From Xanthobacteraceae bacterium (GTDB lineage Bacteria; Pseudomonadota; Alphaproteobacteria; Rhizobiales; Xanthobacteraceae): 26,549 nt of DNA. This document shows, one piece after another, positions 15,597 through 23,447 of this stretch (positions are counted from its first letter, which is position 1; each line of letters begins with the position of its first letter). The notes under the pieces were generated by a model that was not told the origin of the DNA, made no database searches, and saw only the letters and a program-made list of their open reading frames with translations. The position numbers were made by a program, and so were the translations under genes. The DNA is taken from positions 1 through 26,549 of the forward strand of contig JASHSE010000261.1 in assembly GCA_030036975.1 (NCBI GenBank), read 5' to 3'.

Positions 15597-16259
15597 CTAG
15601 TCTTCCTCGAACTCGTCGTCGATTTCGACGCGCTGGGAGGTCGGGCTGCGCTGCAGGAATTGCGGAGTGTGGCGCGGTTCGCGGCCCTCGCGCGGCTCCC
15701 GAGGCTCCCGAGGCTCGCGCACCGGCCGCTCTGAGGGATCGCGTCCGATCTTGCTCTGCAGTTCGATGATGTCGACGAACTGATCGGCCTGGCGGCGCAG
15801 CTCGTCGGCCACCATGGGCGGCTGCGTCGAAATAGTCGAGACCACGATGACGCGCACGCCGCGCCGCTGCATGGCCTCGACCAGTGAGCGGAAATCGCCG
15901 TCGCCGGAAAACAGCACCATTTGGTCGATATGCGGCGCGATTTCCATGGCGTCGACGGCAAGCTCGATGTCCATGTTGCCCTTGACCTTGCGCCGGCCGG
16001 TCTGATCGACGAATTCCTTGGTCGCCTTGGTGACGACCGTGTAGCCGTTGTAGTCGAGCCAATCGATCAGCGGCCGGATCGAGGAATATTCCTGGTCCTC
16101 GATCACCGCGGTGTAATAGAAGGCGCGCAACAGATAGCCGCGCGACTGGAACTCGCGCAGGAGCCGCTTGTAATCGATATCGAAACCGAGCGATTTGGCG
16201 GTGGCGTAAAGATTGGCTCCGTCAATGAAGAGCGCGATTTTTTCGATTTGTGCCGACAT
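15597..16259 (-). CDS. NYN (LabA/DUF88-like) PIN-fold protein
   Basis: 220 residues from the ATG at 16259, with GAGAG about four nt upstream; the frame continues upstream without homology. The NYN domain (about 6-168) begins KIALFIDGANLY, with acidic residues D13, D97 (GNMDIEL), D120 and D122 (FSGDGDF) in the places used for metal binding by PIN-like nucleases. It is therefore a probable RNase, although many LabA-type members have no proven activity. The tail (about 174-220) is low-complexity: tandem REP/EPR tripeptides at about 181-196, then an acidic end DDEFEED. The DNA under the tail carries 9-bp tandem copies, so its length may vary between strains. It heads an operon with the uracil-DNA glycosylase. 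Cytoplasmic. Confidence 0.9.
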   Translation of the reverse strand: MSAQIEKIALFIDGANLYATAKSLGFDIDYKRLLREFQSRGYLLRAFYYTAVIEDQEYSSIRPLIDWLDYNGYTVVTKATKEFVDQTGRRKVKGNMDIELAVDAMEIAPHIDQMVLFSGDGDFRSLVEAMQRRGVRVIVVSTISTQPPMVADELRRQADQFVDIIELQSKIGRDPSERPVREPREPREPREGREPRHTPQFLQRSPTSQRVEIDDEFEED

Positions 16260-16693
16260 GGGTTCTCTCGTGAGCGGGTCGTTGGGGTAAAACCGGATCG
16301 GCCGCAAGGCAATCGGCCGTCCCGGTGCTTTTGTTAAAACAGTTTTGCCGTCATCCGAAACATTCGACGTGCGCAATACTGCCGCAAGCACCACAAGGGT
16401 ATTTGGCAAGCGCCGCGCTCGCAAGTGGCGTGTTGCGGGCGTCCGCGCAATGCAGCACTGCGGCACGCCGTCGCGGCGATGCACAATGACAGTTCGCAAG
16501 TTCCGGGGCGGCTTGCCGGAATTTGCAAGGCTCGGATCGCGGCGGCGCCGGCGATGCCGCGCAGCTCAGGGAAAGCCGCCGGCTCTTGCCTTCGGTGGCC
16601 CTTGACGATAGTTAGAGGCAATCGAGCAACTTGCATTTGCGGTGGAGCCGCACCGGCCCCCTGCCGAGTGCTGATCCAAGGAGCTGAAGCCGT
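16260..16693. other. 434-bp intergenic region between the NYN gene and rpoZ
   Basis: No open frame here looks like a protein. It contains the NYN ribosome-binding site at the left, a stem-loop at 16496-16526, a possible outer inverted repeat GGCGTG/CACGCC around 16430-16470, a CTTGAC hexamer at 16601-16606 that could be the -35 of an rpoZ promoter (no clear -10 follows), and AAGGAG ten nt before rpoZ. The length is unusual for this compact window and leaves room for a small RNA. I looked for a split tmRNA tag sequence here and did not find one. Confidence 0.5.
16496..16526. ncRNA. Stem-loop of unknown role in the rpoZ upstream region
   Basis: GCAAGTTCCGG (16496-16506) pairs with CCGGAATTTGC (16516-16526) around a 9-nt loop, giving 11 consecutive pairs on the plus strand with one G-U. 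No T run follows on either strand. It lies 168 bp before the rpoZ ATG and upstream of the candidate -35 at 16601, so it need not be in the rpoZ leader. It may be part of a small RNA, a processing site, or chance. Confidence 0.3.
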
Positions 16694-17101
16694 ATGGCCC
16701 GCGTGACCGTGGAAGACTGCATCGACAAGGTCGAGAATCGCTTCGAACTCGTTCTGCTCGCAGCCCACCGCGCCCGCATGATCTCCTCCGGCTCGCAGAT
16801 CGCGGTCGACCGCGACAAGGACAAGAACCCGGTGGTGGCGCTACGTGAGATCGCCGAAAAGGCGTTGTCGCCCGGCGACCTCAAGGAGGAACTCGTCCAT
16901 TCGCTGCAGAAATACGTCGAGGTCGACGAGCCCGAGCCCGAGTCCATGCCGTTGATCGGCGCGCCCGGCACCGGCGTCGATGCCGACGACACCGAGGTCA
17001 CCACCGAGCGGATGAGCGAAGAAGAGCTGCTCAAGGGTCTCGAGGGGCTGACGCCTCCGGAGGCCGAGCCTGAGCCCGATCCCGTCGACGACGAGGAATA
17101 G
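16694..17101 (+). CDS. rpoZ: RNA polymerase omega subunit
   Basis: 135 residues, typical of alphaproteobacterial omega, which is longer than the 91 of E. coli. The conserved omega core is residues 1-60: ARVTVEDCIDKV, NRFELVLLAAHRAR, and NPVVALREIA. It helps fold and hold the beta-prime subunit. The C-terminal half (about 70-135) is acidic and Pro/Glu-rich and is the variable tail of this group. The ATG has AAGGAG ten nt upstream. rsh follows on the same strand after 179 nt; the rpoZ-rsh pairing is widely conserved and fits the part played by omega in ppGpp binding to polymerase, as shown in E. coli. Confidence 0.95.
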   Translation: MARVTVEDCIDKVENRFELVLLAAHRARMISSGSQIAVDRDKDKNPVVALREIAEKALSPGDLKEELVHSLQKYVEVDEPEPESMPLIGAPGTGVDADDTEVTTERMSEEELLKGLEGLTPPEAEPEPDPVDDEE

Positions 17102-17280
17102 CTGGTTACGGCTTGCGGGCGCTTCGGCCGCCGAAATCGTTAACGAAAGTCAGCCATTCTCGGCGCTTCGGCGCGTGCCTGCATAGCCGCGCGCCCGGGC
17201 CGTTGTCGCGCTTGGCTGGTAGCTTCAGCGTCGCCCCATGATATTGTGAGCATCGGGCGCCTGCCGATGCGGTCGGTGGA

Positions 17281-19740
17281 ATGGCAACGGCAGTATCGCC
17301 GATCGCCGTCGCGCGAGCGCCCAGAGACGGCCAAAGGGATCCAAAGGGATCGGCAACGACCGCCATGCCGCAGCAGCCGCCACTGGACCTGTCCCAGGCG
17401 CAGACCGAGCCAGAGCTCGGAGTGGCGGTCGCGCACGCCCCGGAGCTGGTGCCGGCGGCCGGCGAGGCGCCGCTGCGGCCCGCCCCGCAGCCGCCGCTGC
17501 CTCCACGCAAGCCGCCGCTGATGCGGCAATACGAGCTGATCGACCGGGTCAAGCAGTACAATCCCAAGACCAATGAGGATTTGCTCAACCGCGCCTATGT
17601 CTACGCGATGCGGGCGCATGGCGAGCAGCGGCGCGCCTCCGGCGACCCCTATATCTCGCACCCGCTCCAGGTCGCCGCGATTCTCACCGAACTCAAGCTC
17701 GACGACGCCACCATCGCCGCAGCACTGCTGCACGACACGATCGAGGATACCGACGCGACCCGGGCCGAGATCGATCGTCTGTTCGGCCATGACATCGGCG
17801 TCCTGGTCGAGGGGCTGACCAAGCTGAAAAAACTCGACCTGGTGTCGAAAGAGGCCAAGCAGGCGGAAAACCTGCGCAAGCTCCTGCTCGCCATCGCCGA
17901 CGACGTACGCGTCCTGCTGATCAAGCTCGCCGACCGGCTGCATAATATGCGTACGCTCGGCCATCGGCCGCCGGAGGCGCGCCGCCGCACCGCGGAAGAG
18001 ACGCTCGACATCTACGCGCCGCTGGCCGGCCGCATGGGCATGCAGCGGATGCGCGAGGAACTCGAAGATTTGGCTTTTCGCGAGCTCAATCCGGAGGCCC
18101 ACAAGGTCATCAGCGAGCGGCTCGAGGCGCTGGCCGAGCGCTCGCGGGGATGGATCGCCGAAATCGAGCAACAGCTCGCCAAAAAACTGGCCGACCAGGG
18201 CATCGCCGCTGACGTTTCCGGGCGGCGCAAGCGCGCCCATTCGATCTGGCGCAAGATGGAGCGCAAGGCGGTTGGCTTCGAACAGCTGTCCGACGTCCTC
18301 GGCTTCCGCGTCGTCCTCGGCACTGTCACCGAGTGCTACCAGGCGCTCGGCATCGTACACACGAGTTGGCCGGTCGTGCCGGGCCGCTTCAAGGACTACA
18401 TTTCGACGCCCAAGCAGAACGATTACCGCTCGATCCACACCACGGTGATCGGCCCCGGCAAGCAGCGCGTCGAACTGCAAATCCGCACTCGCGAAATGCA
18501 GCAGATCGCCGAATACGGCATCGCCGCGCACGCGCTCTACAAGGATGGCCTCGGCTCGCCGACCGAAATGCTCTCGCGTGAGTCGAATGCTTACGCCTGG
18601 CTGCGCCGCACCATCGAGCTGTTGGCCGAAGGCTCGAACCCCGAAGAATTCCTCGAGCATACCAAGCTCGAACTGTTCCACGATCAGGTGTTCTGCTTCA
18701 CGCCAAAGGGCAAGCTGATCGCGCTACCGCGCGGCGCCACGCCGATCGATTTCGCCTACGCGGTGCATACCGACGTCGGCAACATGGCGATCGGTGCCAA
18801 GATCAACGGCAAGATCGGCCCGCTCAGCGCGCCGTTGCAGAACGGCGACGAGGTGCAGATCTTGACGTCGTCGGCGCAGGTGGCGCCGCCGATGGCCTGG
18901 GAGTCGATCGTGGTCACCGGCAAGGCTCGCGCCTCGATCCGCCGCGCCACGCGCGAGGCGGTACGCAGCCAATACTCGGCGTTCGGCCGCCGTCTGGTTG
19001 AACGGCTTTGCCAGCGTGCCAAGATCGCCTACTCGGACGAGCAACTCGAAGGCGCCCTGCCGCGGCTCGCGCGCGCCTCGATCGATGATGTGATGGCCGC
19101 GGTCGGGCGCAGCGAAATGCGCGCCGCCGACGTGGTGCGCGCCATGTATCCGGATTACAAGGACGAGCGCGTGACGCCGGCCGCGGCGAAGAGCGAAAGC
19201 GGCTGGTTTGGCTTCAAGCGCGCCAAGGCGGTGAAGTTCAAGCGGCCCGGAAGCGGGAGCGGTGGCGTCAGCGGCAGCGGGGTTGCCGCTGCAATCCCGA
19301 TCCGCGGCATCAATACCGACCTGCCGGTGCGTTTTGCTCCGAACGGCGGCGCGGTGCCGGGCGACCGCATCGTCGGCATCATGACGCCAGGGGAGGGCAT
19401 CACCATCTACCCGATCCAGTCGCCGGCGCTCACGGAGTTCGAGGACCAGCCGGAACGCTGGCTCGACTTGCGCTGGGACATCGACGACGAGGCGCCGCAG
19501 CGCTTCCCGGCGCGCCTTGCGGTGCACTCGGTCAATGAGCCGGGCACGCTCGCCCAGATCGCGCAAGTCATCGCCGAGCACGACGGCAACATCGATAACG
19601 TCAAGATGACGCGGCAGTCGCCGGATTTCACCGAAATGACGATCGATCTTGAGGTCTATAACCTCAAGCACCTTACCTCGATCATTTCGCAGCTGCGGGC
19701 GAAGAAAGTGGTCGCCAACGCCGAGCGGGTGAACGGCTGA
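17281..19740 (+). CDS. rsh: Bifunctional (p)ppGpp synthetase/hydrolase, RelA/SpoT family
   Basis: 819 residues if the ATG at 17281 is used. It makes and degrades (p)ppGpp for the stringent response. The conserved part starts at residue 81 (MRQYELIDRV). The HD hydrolase has GDPYISHPL (H127), LLHDTIEDT (H151, D152, E155, D156). The synthetase has DVLGFRVV (D338), RFKD (369-372), NDYRSIHT, and VELQIRT (E398). The RFKD form marks bifunctional enzymes rather than RelA-only. A TGS domain (about 469-530) and a C-terminal ACT domain (about 741-819) follow. The first 80 residues are Pro/Ala-rich and not conserved in my recollection of the family; ATGs at 17365 and 17521 are alternatives. An exact 10-bp tandem duplication (17331-17350) falls between the first two candidates. 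It follows rpoZ and precedes vapBC. Confidence 0.95.
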   Translation: MATAVSPIAVARAPRDGQRDPKGSATTAMPQQPPLDLSQAQTEPELGVAVAHAPELVPAAGEAPLRPAPQPPLPPRKPPLMRQYELIDRVKQYNPKTNEDLLNRAYVYAMRAHGEQRRASGDPYISHPLQVAAILTELKLDDATIAAALLHDTIEDTDATRAEIDRLFGHDIGVLVEGLTKLKKLDLVSKEAKQAENLRKLLLAIADDVRVLLIKLADRLHNMRTLGHRPPEARRRTAEETLDIYAPLAGRMGMQRMREELEDLAFRELNPEAHKVISERLEALAERSRGWIAEIEQQLAKKLADQGIAADVSGRRKRAHSIWRKMERKAVGFEQLSDVLGFRVVLGTVTECYQALGIVHTSWPVVPGRFKDYISTPKQNDYRSIHTTVIGPGKQRVELQIRTREMQQIAEYGIAAHALYKDGLGSPTEMLSRESNAYAWLRRTIELLAEGSNPEEFLEHTKLELFHDQVFCFTPKGKLIALPRGATPIDFAYAVHTDVGNMAIGAKINGKIGPLSAPLQNGDEVQILTSSAQVAPPMAWESIVVTGKARASIRRATREAVRSQYSAFGRRLVERLCQRAKIAYSDEQLEGALPRLARASIDDVMAAVGRSEMRAADVVRAMYPDYKDERVTPAAAKSESGWFGFKRAKAVKFKRPGSGSGGVSGSGVAAAIPIRGINTDLPVRFAPNGGAVPGDRIVGIMTPGEGITIYPIQSPALTEFEDQPERWLDLRWDIDDEAPQRFPARLAVHSVNEPGTLAQIAQVIAEHDGNIDNVKMTRQSPDFTEMTIDLEVYNLKHLTSIISQLRAKKVVANAERVNG
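17331..17350 (+). repeat. Tandem 10-bp duplication in the 5' part of rsh
   Basis: CCAAAGGGAT occurs twice in direct succession. Each copy contains AAGGG, a weak ribosome-binding-site match. Ten is not a multiple of three, so gain or loss of a copy would shift the frame from the ATG at 17281 but not from those at 17365 or 17521. This favours a downstream start, or marks a slippage-prone site. Confidence 0.6.
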
Positions 19741-19758
19741 TCAATGACTGCGGCGGAC

Positions 19759-19788
19759 TTGCGATCTGGTCCTCAATCTTGTATATAC
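19759..19788 (+). promoter_or_regulatory. vapBC promoter and candidate operator
   Basis: TTGCGA (19759-19764) and TATATA (19782-19787) are separated by exactly 17 nt, each matching the housekeeping consensus at four of six positions. The -10 lies inside the palindrome TGTATATACA (19780-19789), and a further GATATAC follows at 19796-19802. VapB-type antitoxins bind palindromes over their own promoter, so this is the probable autoregulatory site. It begins 19 nt after the rsh stop. Confidence 0.55.
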
Positions 19789-19812
19789 ATGTCTGGATAT
19801 ACGGAGATTGCG

Positions 19813-20040
19813 ATGGCGTCAGCCCGCATTTTCAAATCGGGAAATAGTCAGGCCGTCCGACTGCCCAAAGAGTTCCGTTTTGACAGCGATGAAGTGGAAA
19901 TCTTCCGGCGCGGCGACGAGGTTGTCTTGCGCGAAAAATCGAAGGGAATGGGGCGTGCATTCGAACTTATAGCGAGTCTGCCGATCGAAGATTTGGTAGA
20001 TGAGCGTGATGAACCGGCCCAGGAGCGTGAAGGCCTGTGA
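19813..20040 (+). CDS. vapB: VapB-type antitoxin (AbrB/MazE-like DNA-binding domain)
   Basis: 75 residues from the ATG at 19813, which has GGAG eight nt upstream; an upstream ATG in frame at 19744 would add 23 residues over the promoter and is rejected. The N-terminal swapped-hairpin domain reads ARIFKSGNSQAVRLPKEFRF, the hallmark of VapB/VagC antitoxins, then EVEIFRRGDEVVLRE. The C-terminal part (about 52-75) is the acidic toxin-binding tail. It neutralises VapC and as a complex represses its own promoter. Its TGA overlaps the GTG of vapC by four bases (GTGA), so the two are coupled. The A/T-richer leader differs from its neighbours, which suits an inserted module. Confidence 0.92.
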   Translation: MASARIFKSGNSQAVRLPKEFRFDSDEVEIFRRGDEVVLREKSKGMGRAFELIASLPIEDLVDERDEPAQEREGL

Positions 20041-20447
20041 CCAAGCCTCGCTATCTCCTGGATACCGACACCTTCGTTTACATCCGCCGCGGCCGACCCG
20101 AACAAGCGCGCGTCCGCTTCGATCGCCTGGAGCGAGGAGAGGCGGCGCTCTCGGTCATTGCTTACGGCGAGTTGATCTATGGCATCGAAAAAAAAGTCAC
20201 AGGCCCGGAGCCTTGGCGAGCCTTGGAAGAGCTGACGCAGATGATTCAAGTCCTCCCGCTCCTGCCGGAGGCGGCCAACGTCTATGGCTCGATCCGCGCC
20301 GAGCTGACCGCCAGAGGTGAACTCATCGGCGCCAACGATCTCTGGATCGCCGCGCACGCGCGATTGCTGGATCTAACTCTGGTCACCAACAATGAACGCG
20401 AATTTCGCCGCGTCCCTCGTTTGAGAATCGAGAACTGGATCAAATAA
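20037..20447 (+). CDS. vapC: VapC-type PIN-domain toxin RNase
   Basis: 136 residues, a normal length for VapC. The GTG start overlaps the vapB stop. The PIN acidic set is D9 (LLDTDTF), E45 (AYGELIYG) and D101 (GANDLWIA); the fourth position is in VTNNEREF, with Asn at 118/119 as in many active VapC proteins. VapC toxins cut structured RNA, mostly initiator tRNA or rRNA loops, and stop translation when VapB is degraded. The target here is unknown. pdxJ follows after 18 nt on the same strand, too short for a separate promoter outside the vapC coding region. No damage is visible, so the module looks intact. Confidence 0.93.
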   Translation: MTKPRYLLDTDTFVYIRRGRPEQARVRFDRLERGEAALSVIAYGELIYGIEKKVTGPEPWRALEELTQMIQVLPLLPEAANVYGSIRAELTARGELIGANDLWIAAHARLLDLTLVTNNEREFRRVPRLRIENWIK

Positions 20448-20465
20448 GTCGGGCATTCTAGAACC

Positions 20466-21251
20466 ATGCCGGCTCTCTTACCCATCCGCCTCGGCGTCAA
20501 CATCGACCACGTCGCCACGGTGCGCAATGCGCGCGGCGGGCGGCATCCTGATCCGCTGCGGGTGGCGGAAATCGCGATTGCGGCCGGCGCCGACGGCATT
20601 ACCGCGCATCTGCGCGAGGATCGCCGCCATATCGTCGATGACGACATCGCGCGACTGAAGGCGCGCATAGCAAAGCCGCTCAACCTCGAAATGGCGGCGA
20701 CCGCGGAAATGGTTGGCATCGCCAAAAAGGTGCGGCCGCACGCGGCCTGCATCGTGCCGGAGCGGCGGGCCGAACGCACCACCGAGGGCGGGCTCGACGT
20801 GGCCGGCCAGCGCGAGTCATTGCGCGCGGCGGTCGGCGAATTGAGCGCGTGTGGCATTCGTGTGTCCTTGTTCATTGCCGCCGAGCCGGCGCAGATCGAA
20901 GCGGCGCGCGCCATCGCTGCGCCGGTCATCGAAATCCATACCGGCGCATGGTGCGACGCGGTCGCGGCCGGCAACGTCACGGCTGCAGCCGCCGAATTCG
21001 ACCGCATCGTGCGTGGCGCAGCGCTTGCCAAGAGCAGCGGGCTTGAAGTCCATGCCGGGCACGGCCTCGATTTTGCAACGGCGGAAACCATCGCGGCATT
21101 GCCGGAAATCGTCGAGCTCAATATCGGTCATTTTCTCATTGGCGCGGCCATCTTCGACGGTCTTGGCGCGGCGGTGCGCAGCATGCGGCTGGCGATGGAC
21201 CGCGGCCGCGCCAAAGCCGGCGCGGCCGGCGCCGCCGGGGCGGCGCGATGA
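20466..21251 (+). CDS. pdxJ: Pyridoxine 5'-phosphate synthase
   Basis: 261 residues. It joins 1-deoxyxylulose 5-phosphate and 3-amino-2-oxopropyl phosphate to give pyridoxine 5'-phosphate, the last ring-forming step of the DXP-dependent vitamin B6 route. The TIM-barrel motifs are LGVNIDHVATVRNARGG (9-25), TAHLREDRRHI with H48, NLEMA with E75, and VHAGHGLD with H196 and H199. The C-terminal tail (about 246-261) is an Ala/Gly run absent from the core enzyme. There is no good ribosome-binding site. It follows vapC by 18 nt and overlaps acpS by four bases (ATGA). Cytoplasmic. Confidence 0.96.
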   Translation: MPALLPIRLGVNIDHVATVRNARGGRHPDPLRVAEIAIAAGADGITAHLREDRRHIVDDDIARLKARIAKPLNLEMAATAEMVGIAKKVRPHAACIVPERRAERTTEGGLDVAGQRESLRAAVGELSACGIRVSLFIAAEPAQIEAARAIAAPVIEIHTGAWCDAVAAGNVTAAAAEFDRIVRGAALAKSSGLEVHAGHGLDFATAETIAALPEIVELNIGHFLIGAAIFDGLGAAVRSMRLAMDRGRAKAGAAGAAGAAR

Positions 21252-21655
21252 TCATCGGCATCGGCTCCGACATCACCGATGTGCGCCGCATCGCCAAGGT
21301 GATCGAGCGTCACGGCGACCGCTTCATCGACCGCGTTTTCACCGCGGCCGAGCGCGAGCGCGCCGAGCGGCGCCGCAACCGCGTCGAAACCTATGCCAAG
21401 CGTTTCGCCGCCAAGGAGGCGTGCGCCAAAGCTCTGGGCACCGGGCTGCACGCCGGCGTGTGGTGGCGCGACATGGCTGTGGTCAACCTTCCTTCGGGCC
21501 GACCGACCATGGTGCTGACCGGCGGCGCCAAGCGACGGCTCGATGCGATCACGCCGACCGGCCACGAGGCGCGCATCGAACTGACCATCAGCGACGAGGG
21601 GCCGATGGCGCACGCTTTCGTGATCATCTGGGCGCTTGCCGTGCCGGCCGGCTGA
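21248..21655 (+). CDS. acpS: Holo-[acyl-carrier-protein] synthase
   Basis: 135 residues. It transfers 4'-phosphopantetheine from CoA to the Ser of acyl carrier protein, which fatty-acid synthesis needs. The family motifs are IIGIGSDITDVRRI with the Mg-binding D8, and RFAAKEACAKALGTG with E57. The length is slightly above the 126 of E. coli. Its ATG overlaps the pdxJ stop by four bases, so translation is coupled. A 203-nt gap follows before lepB, holding a possible weak hairpin near its start and perhaps a lepB promoter that I cannot identify. Cytoplasmic. Confidence 0.95.
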   Translation: MIIGIGSDITDVRRIAKVIERHGDRFIDRVFTAAERERAERRRNRVETYAKRFAAKEACAKALGTGLHAGVWWRDMAVVNLPSGRPTMVLTGGAKRRLDAITPTGHEARIELTISDEGPMAHAFVIIWALAVPAG

Positions 21656-21662
21656 TCGCAAC

Positions 21663-21683
21663 GGCCCCGCGTCAAAGCGGGCC
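21663..21683 (+). terminator. Weak hairpin after acpS
   Basis: GGCCCCGC and GCGGGCC can pair as about seven base pairs with one bulged C around the loop GTCAAA, eight nt after the acpS stop. There is no T tract, and a palindrome CGCCCGGGCG follows directly. It could slow polymerase or protect the transcript end, but proof of termination is lacking. Confidence 0.3.
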
Positions 21684-21858
21684 CGCCCGGGCGGCGAATT
21701 GAAAGTTCTGTCATGCGCCTAAGAATCCCATCGTAACACGTTGAAATTGCATGAGAAGTTTTAGCGGGCCGATGCCGCGGCGAATTCCCGCGCGCAATTG
21801 CGCAGGCCCATGCCAAAGGTTACAAGGTCGCGGGGCATGCGAGCGGCGGCGAAGACAG

Positions 21859-22626
21859 ATGCGGGACAATAAGCGAATGAGCGTGCAGACCGGAGCCAAA
21901 CGGACGGAAGGAGGCTTTGCCGAGACGGTCCGCGTGGTCGTGCATGCGTTGATCATCGCGCTCGTCATTCGGACTTTTCTGTTCCAGCCGTTCAATATTC
22001 CGTCCGGCTCGATGATCCCGACGCTGTTGGTCGGCGATTATCTGTTCGTCTCCAAATATTCGTACGGCTATACCCATTATTCGCTGCCGTTCTCGCCGCC
22101 GCTGTTTTCGGGGCGCATTTTTGCATCACAGCCGCGGCGCGGCGACGTCGTCGTGTTCCGGCTGCCGAAGGACGATTCGATCGACTACATCAAGCGCGTC
22201 ATTGGGCTCCCGGGCGACAGCATTCAGATGATCGATGGTGTTCTCAATATTAACGGCAAACCAGTCAAGCGCGAGCGGGTCGAGAAGGACTGTAGCTCGG
22301 ATAGGAACATTCAACCCATAGTTTGTTATCGCGAAACGCTGCCAAACGGAGTAAGCTATACTGCGCATTATTATCCGGAACTGGGAGTCTTGGATAACAC
22401 GCCAATCTATAAGGTGCCGCCCGGCGAGTATTTCATGATGGGCGACAATCGCGACGACTCGCAGGATAGCCGGGTACTGAGCGCGGTCGGCTACGTGCCG
22501 TTTCAGAATCTCATCGGCAGGGCACAGGTCATCTTCTTCTCGATCGGCGGCGGCGCGCGCGCCTGGGAGATTTGGGATTGGCCGTGGGCGGTGCGCTGGA
22601 GCCGGATCTTCACGCTGGTAAGATGA
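21859..22626 (+). CDS. lepB: Signal peptidase I
   Basis: 255 residues from the ATG at 21859; the ATG at 21877 (MSVQTGAKRTEGGF) gives the start usual for related LepB proteins and is equally likely. It cleaves signal peptides of exported proteins at the outer face of the inner membrane. One membrane segment lies at about 25-43. Box B has the catalytic Ser in NIPSGSM (S51), box D the Lys in DYIKRVIGLPGD (K112), and box E is FMMGDNRDDSQDSR. The GTLP-like ETLPNGVSY loop and Cys residues near 148-160 are in the variable insert. It overlaps rnc by four bases (ATGA). It would process the exported proteins at the right end of this window. Confidence 0.96.
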   Translation: MRDNKRMSVQTGAKRTEGGFAETVRVVVHALIIALVIRTFLFQPFNIPSGSMIPTLLVGDYLFVSKYSYGYTHYSLPFSPPLFSGRIFASQPRRGDVVVFRLPKDDSIDYIKRVIGLPGDSIQMIDGVLNINGKPVKRERVEKDCSSDRNIQPIVCYRETLPNGVSYTAHYYPELGVLDNTPIYKVPPGEYFMMGDNRDDSQDSRVLSAVGYVPFQNLIGRAQVIFFSIGGGARAWEIWDWPWAVRWSRIFTLVR

Positions 22627-23447
22627 GCGGGCGCCGCAGGACAAAAAGTGCAGCCGCACTGCAAGCGGAGGGAGTGGCCGCGGCCGATGGCGGTGTCGAG
22701 CAGGCGCCGGAGCAAAGGGAGGGGCGAAAAGAATCGCGGCGCAGCCGCCGCACCGCCTCTGCCCTGGAAACTCGCATCGGCTATCGCTTCAGGGATTCGG
22801 CGCTCCTCACCGTCGCGCTCACCCATATCTCGGCGCTGAAAGGGCCGCGCAACCGCGCTGGCTCTTACCAGCGCCTCGAATTTCTCGGCGATCACGTTCT
22901 CGGCCTGGTCATCTCCGACATGCTGTTCCGCAGCTTTCCCAAGGCCGACGAAGGCGAGCTGTCGCGCCGGCTTGCCGACCTGGTGCGCAAGGAAACCTGC
23001 GCCGAGATCGCGGTGTCGATCGAATTGGGCGCTGCCATCAAGCTCGGCTCCTCCGAAGCCAACGCCGGAGCGCGTCGGCGCCCGGCGATCCTGGCCGACG
23101 TCTGCGAGGCGCTGATCGGCGCCGTCTATCTCGATGGCGGCTATGCGGAGGCGTCCGCTCTGGTCGAACGGCTGTGGCAGGAGCGCATGCGGGCGACCGC
23201 GCAGCCGCTGCGCGATCCCAAGACGGTGCTGCAGGAATGGGCGCAGGCGCGCGGCCTGCCGACGCCGGCCTACCGGGAAGTGGCGCGCTCCGGCCCCGAT
23301 CACAGCCCGGAATTCCGCGTCGCTGTACAGCTGCCGAATTTTGCGCCGGCCGAAGGTTTGGGCCGCTCCAAGCGCGCCGCCGAACAGGCCGCCGCGGCCG
23401 CCATGCTCACGCGCGAGGGCGTCAAGACCCGTCGCCTCGATGCCTGA
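22623..23447 (+). CDS. rnc: Ribonuclease III
   Basis: 274 residues from the ATG overlapping the lepB stop. It cuts double-stranded RNA, including rRNA precursors. The signature QRLEFLGDHVLGL (83-95) has E86 and D90; ILADVCEALIGAVYLDGG has D159 and E162, the metal-binding pair. A double-stranded RNA-binding domain spans about 198-264 and ends RSKRAAEQAAAAAML. The N-terminal 45 residues are a basic, low-complexity extension missing from E. coli RNase III (226 residues); a downstream start is possible but no ATG is available before the conserved core at about 46. The gene overlaps era by eight bases. Confidence 0.95.
   Translation: MSGRRRTKSAAALQAEGVAAADGGVEQAPEQREGRKESRRSRRTASALETRIGYRFRDSALLTVALTHISALKGPRNRAGSYQRLEFLGDHVLGLVISDMLFRSFPKADEGELSRRLADLVRKETCAEIAVSIELGAAIKLGSSEANAGARRRPAILADVCEALIGAVYLDGGYAEASALVERLWQERMRATAQPLRDPKTVLQEWAQARGLPTPAYREVARSGPDHSPEFRVAVQLPNFAPAEGLGRSKRAAEQAAAAAMLTREGVKTRRLDA

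Noticed and set aside
16345..16605. 86-codon plus-strand frame upstream of rpoZ
   Set aside because: Arg-rich translation without domain, no ribosome-binding site, and it runs through the stem-loop.
16260..16693. Possible split tmRNA near rpoZ, suggested by smpB nearby
   Set aside because: I looked for an ANDN-type tag reading frame and its flanks on both strands and saw none.
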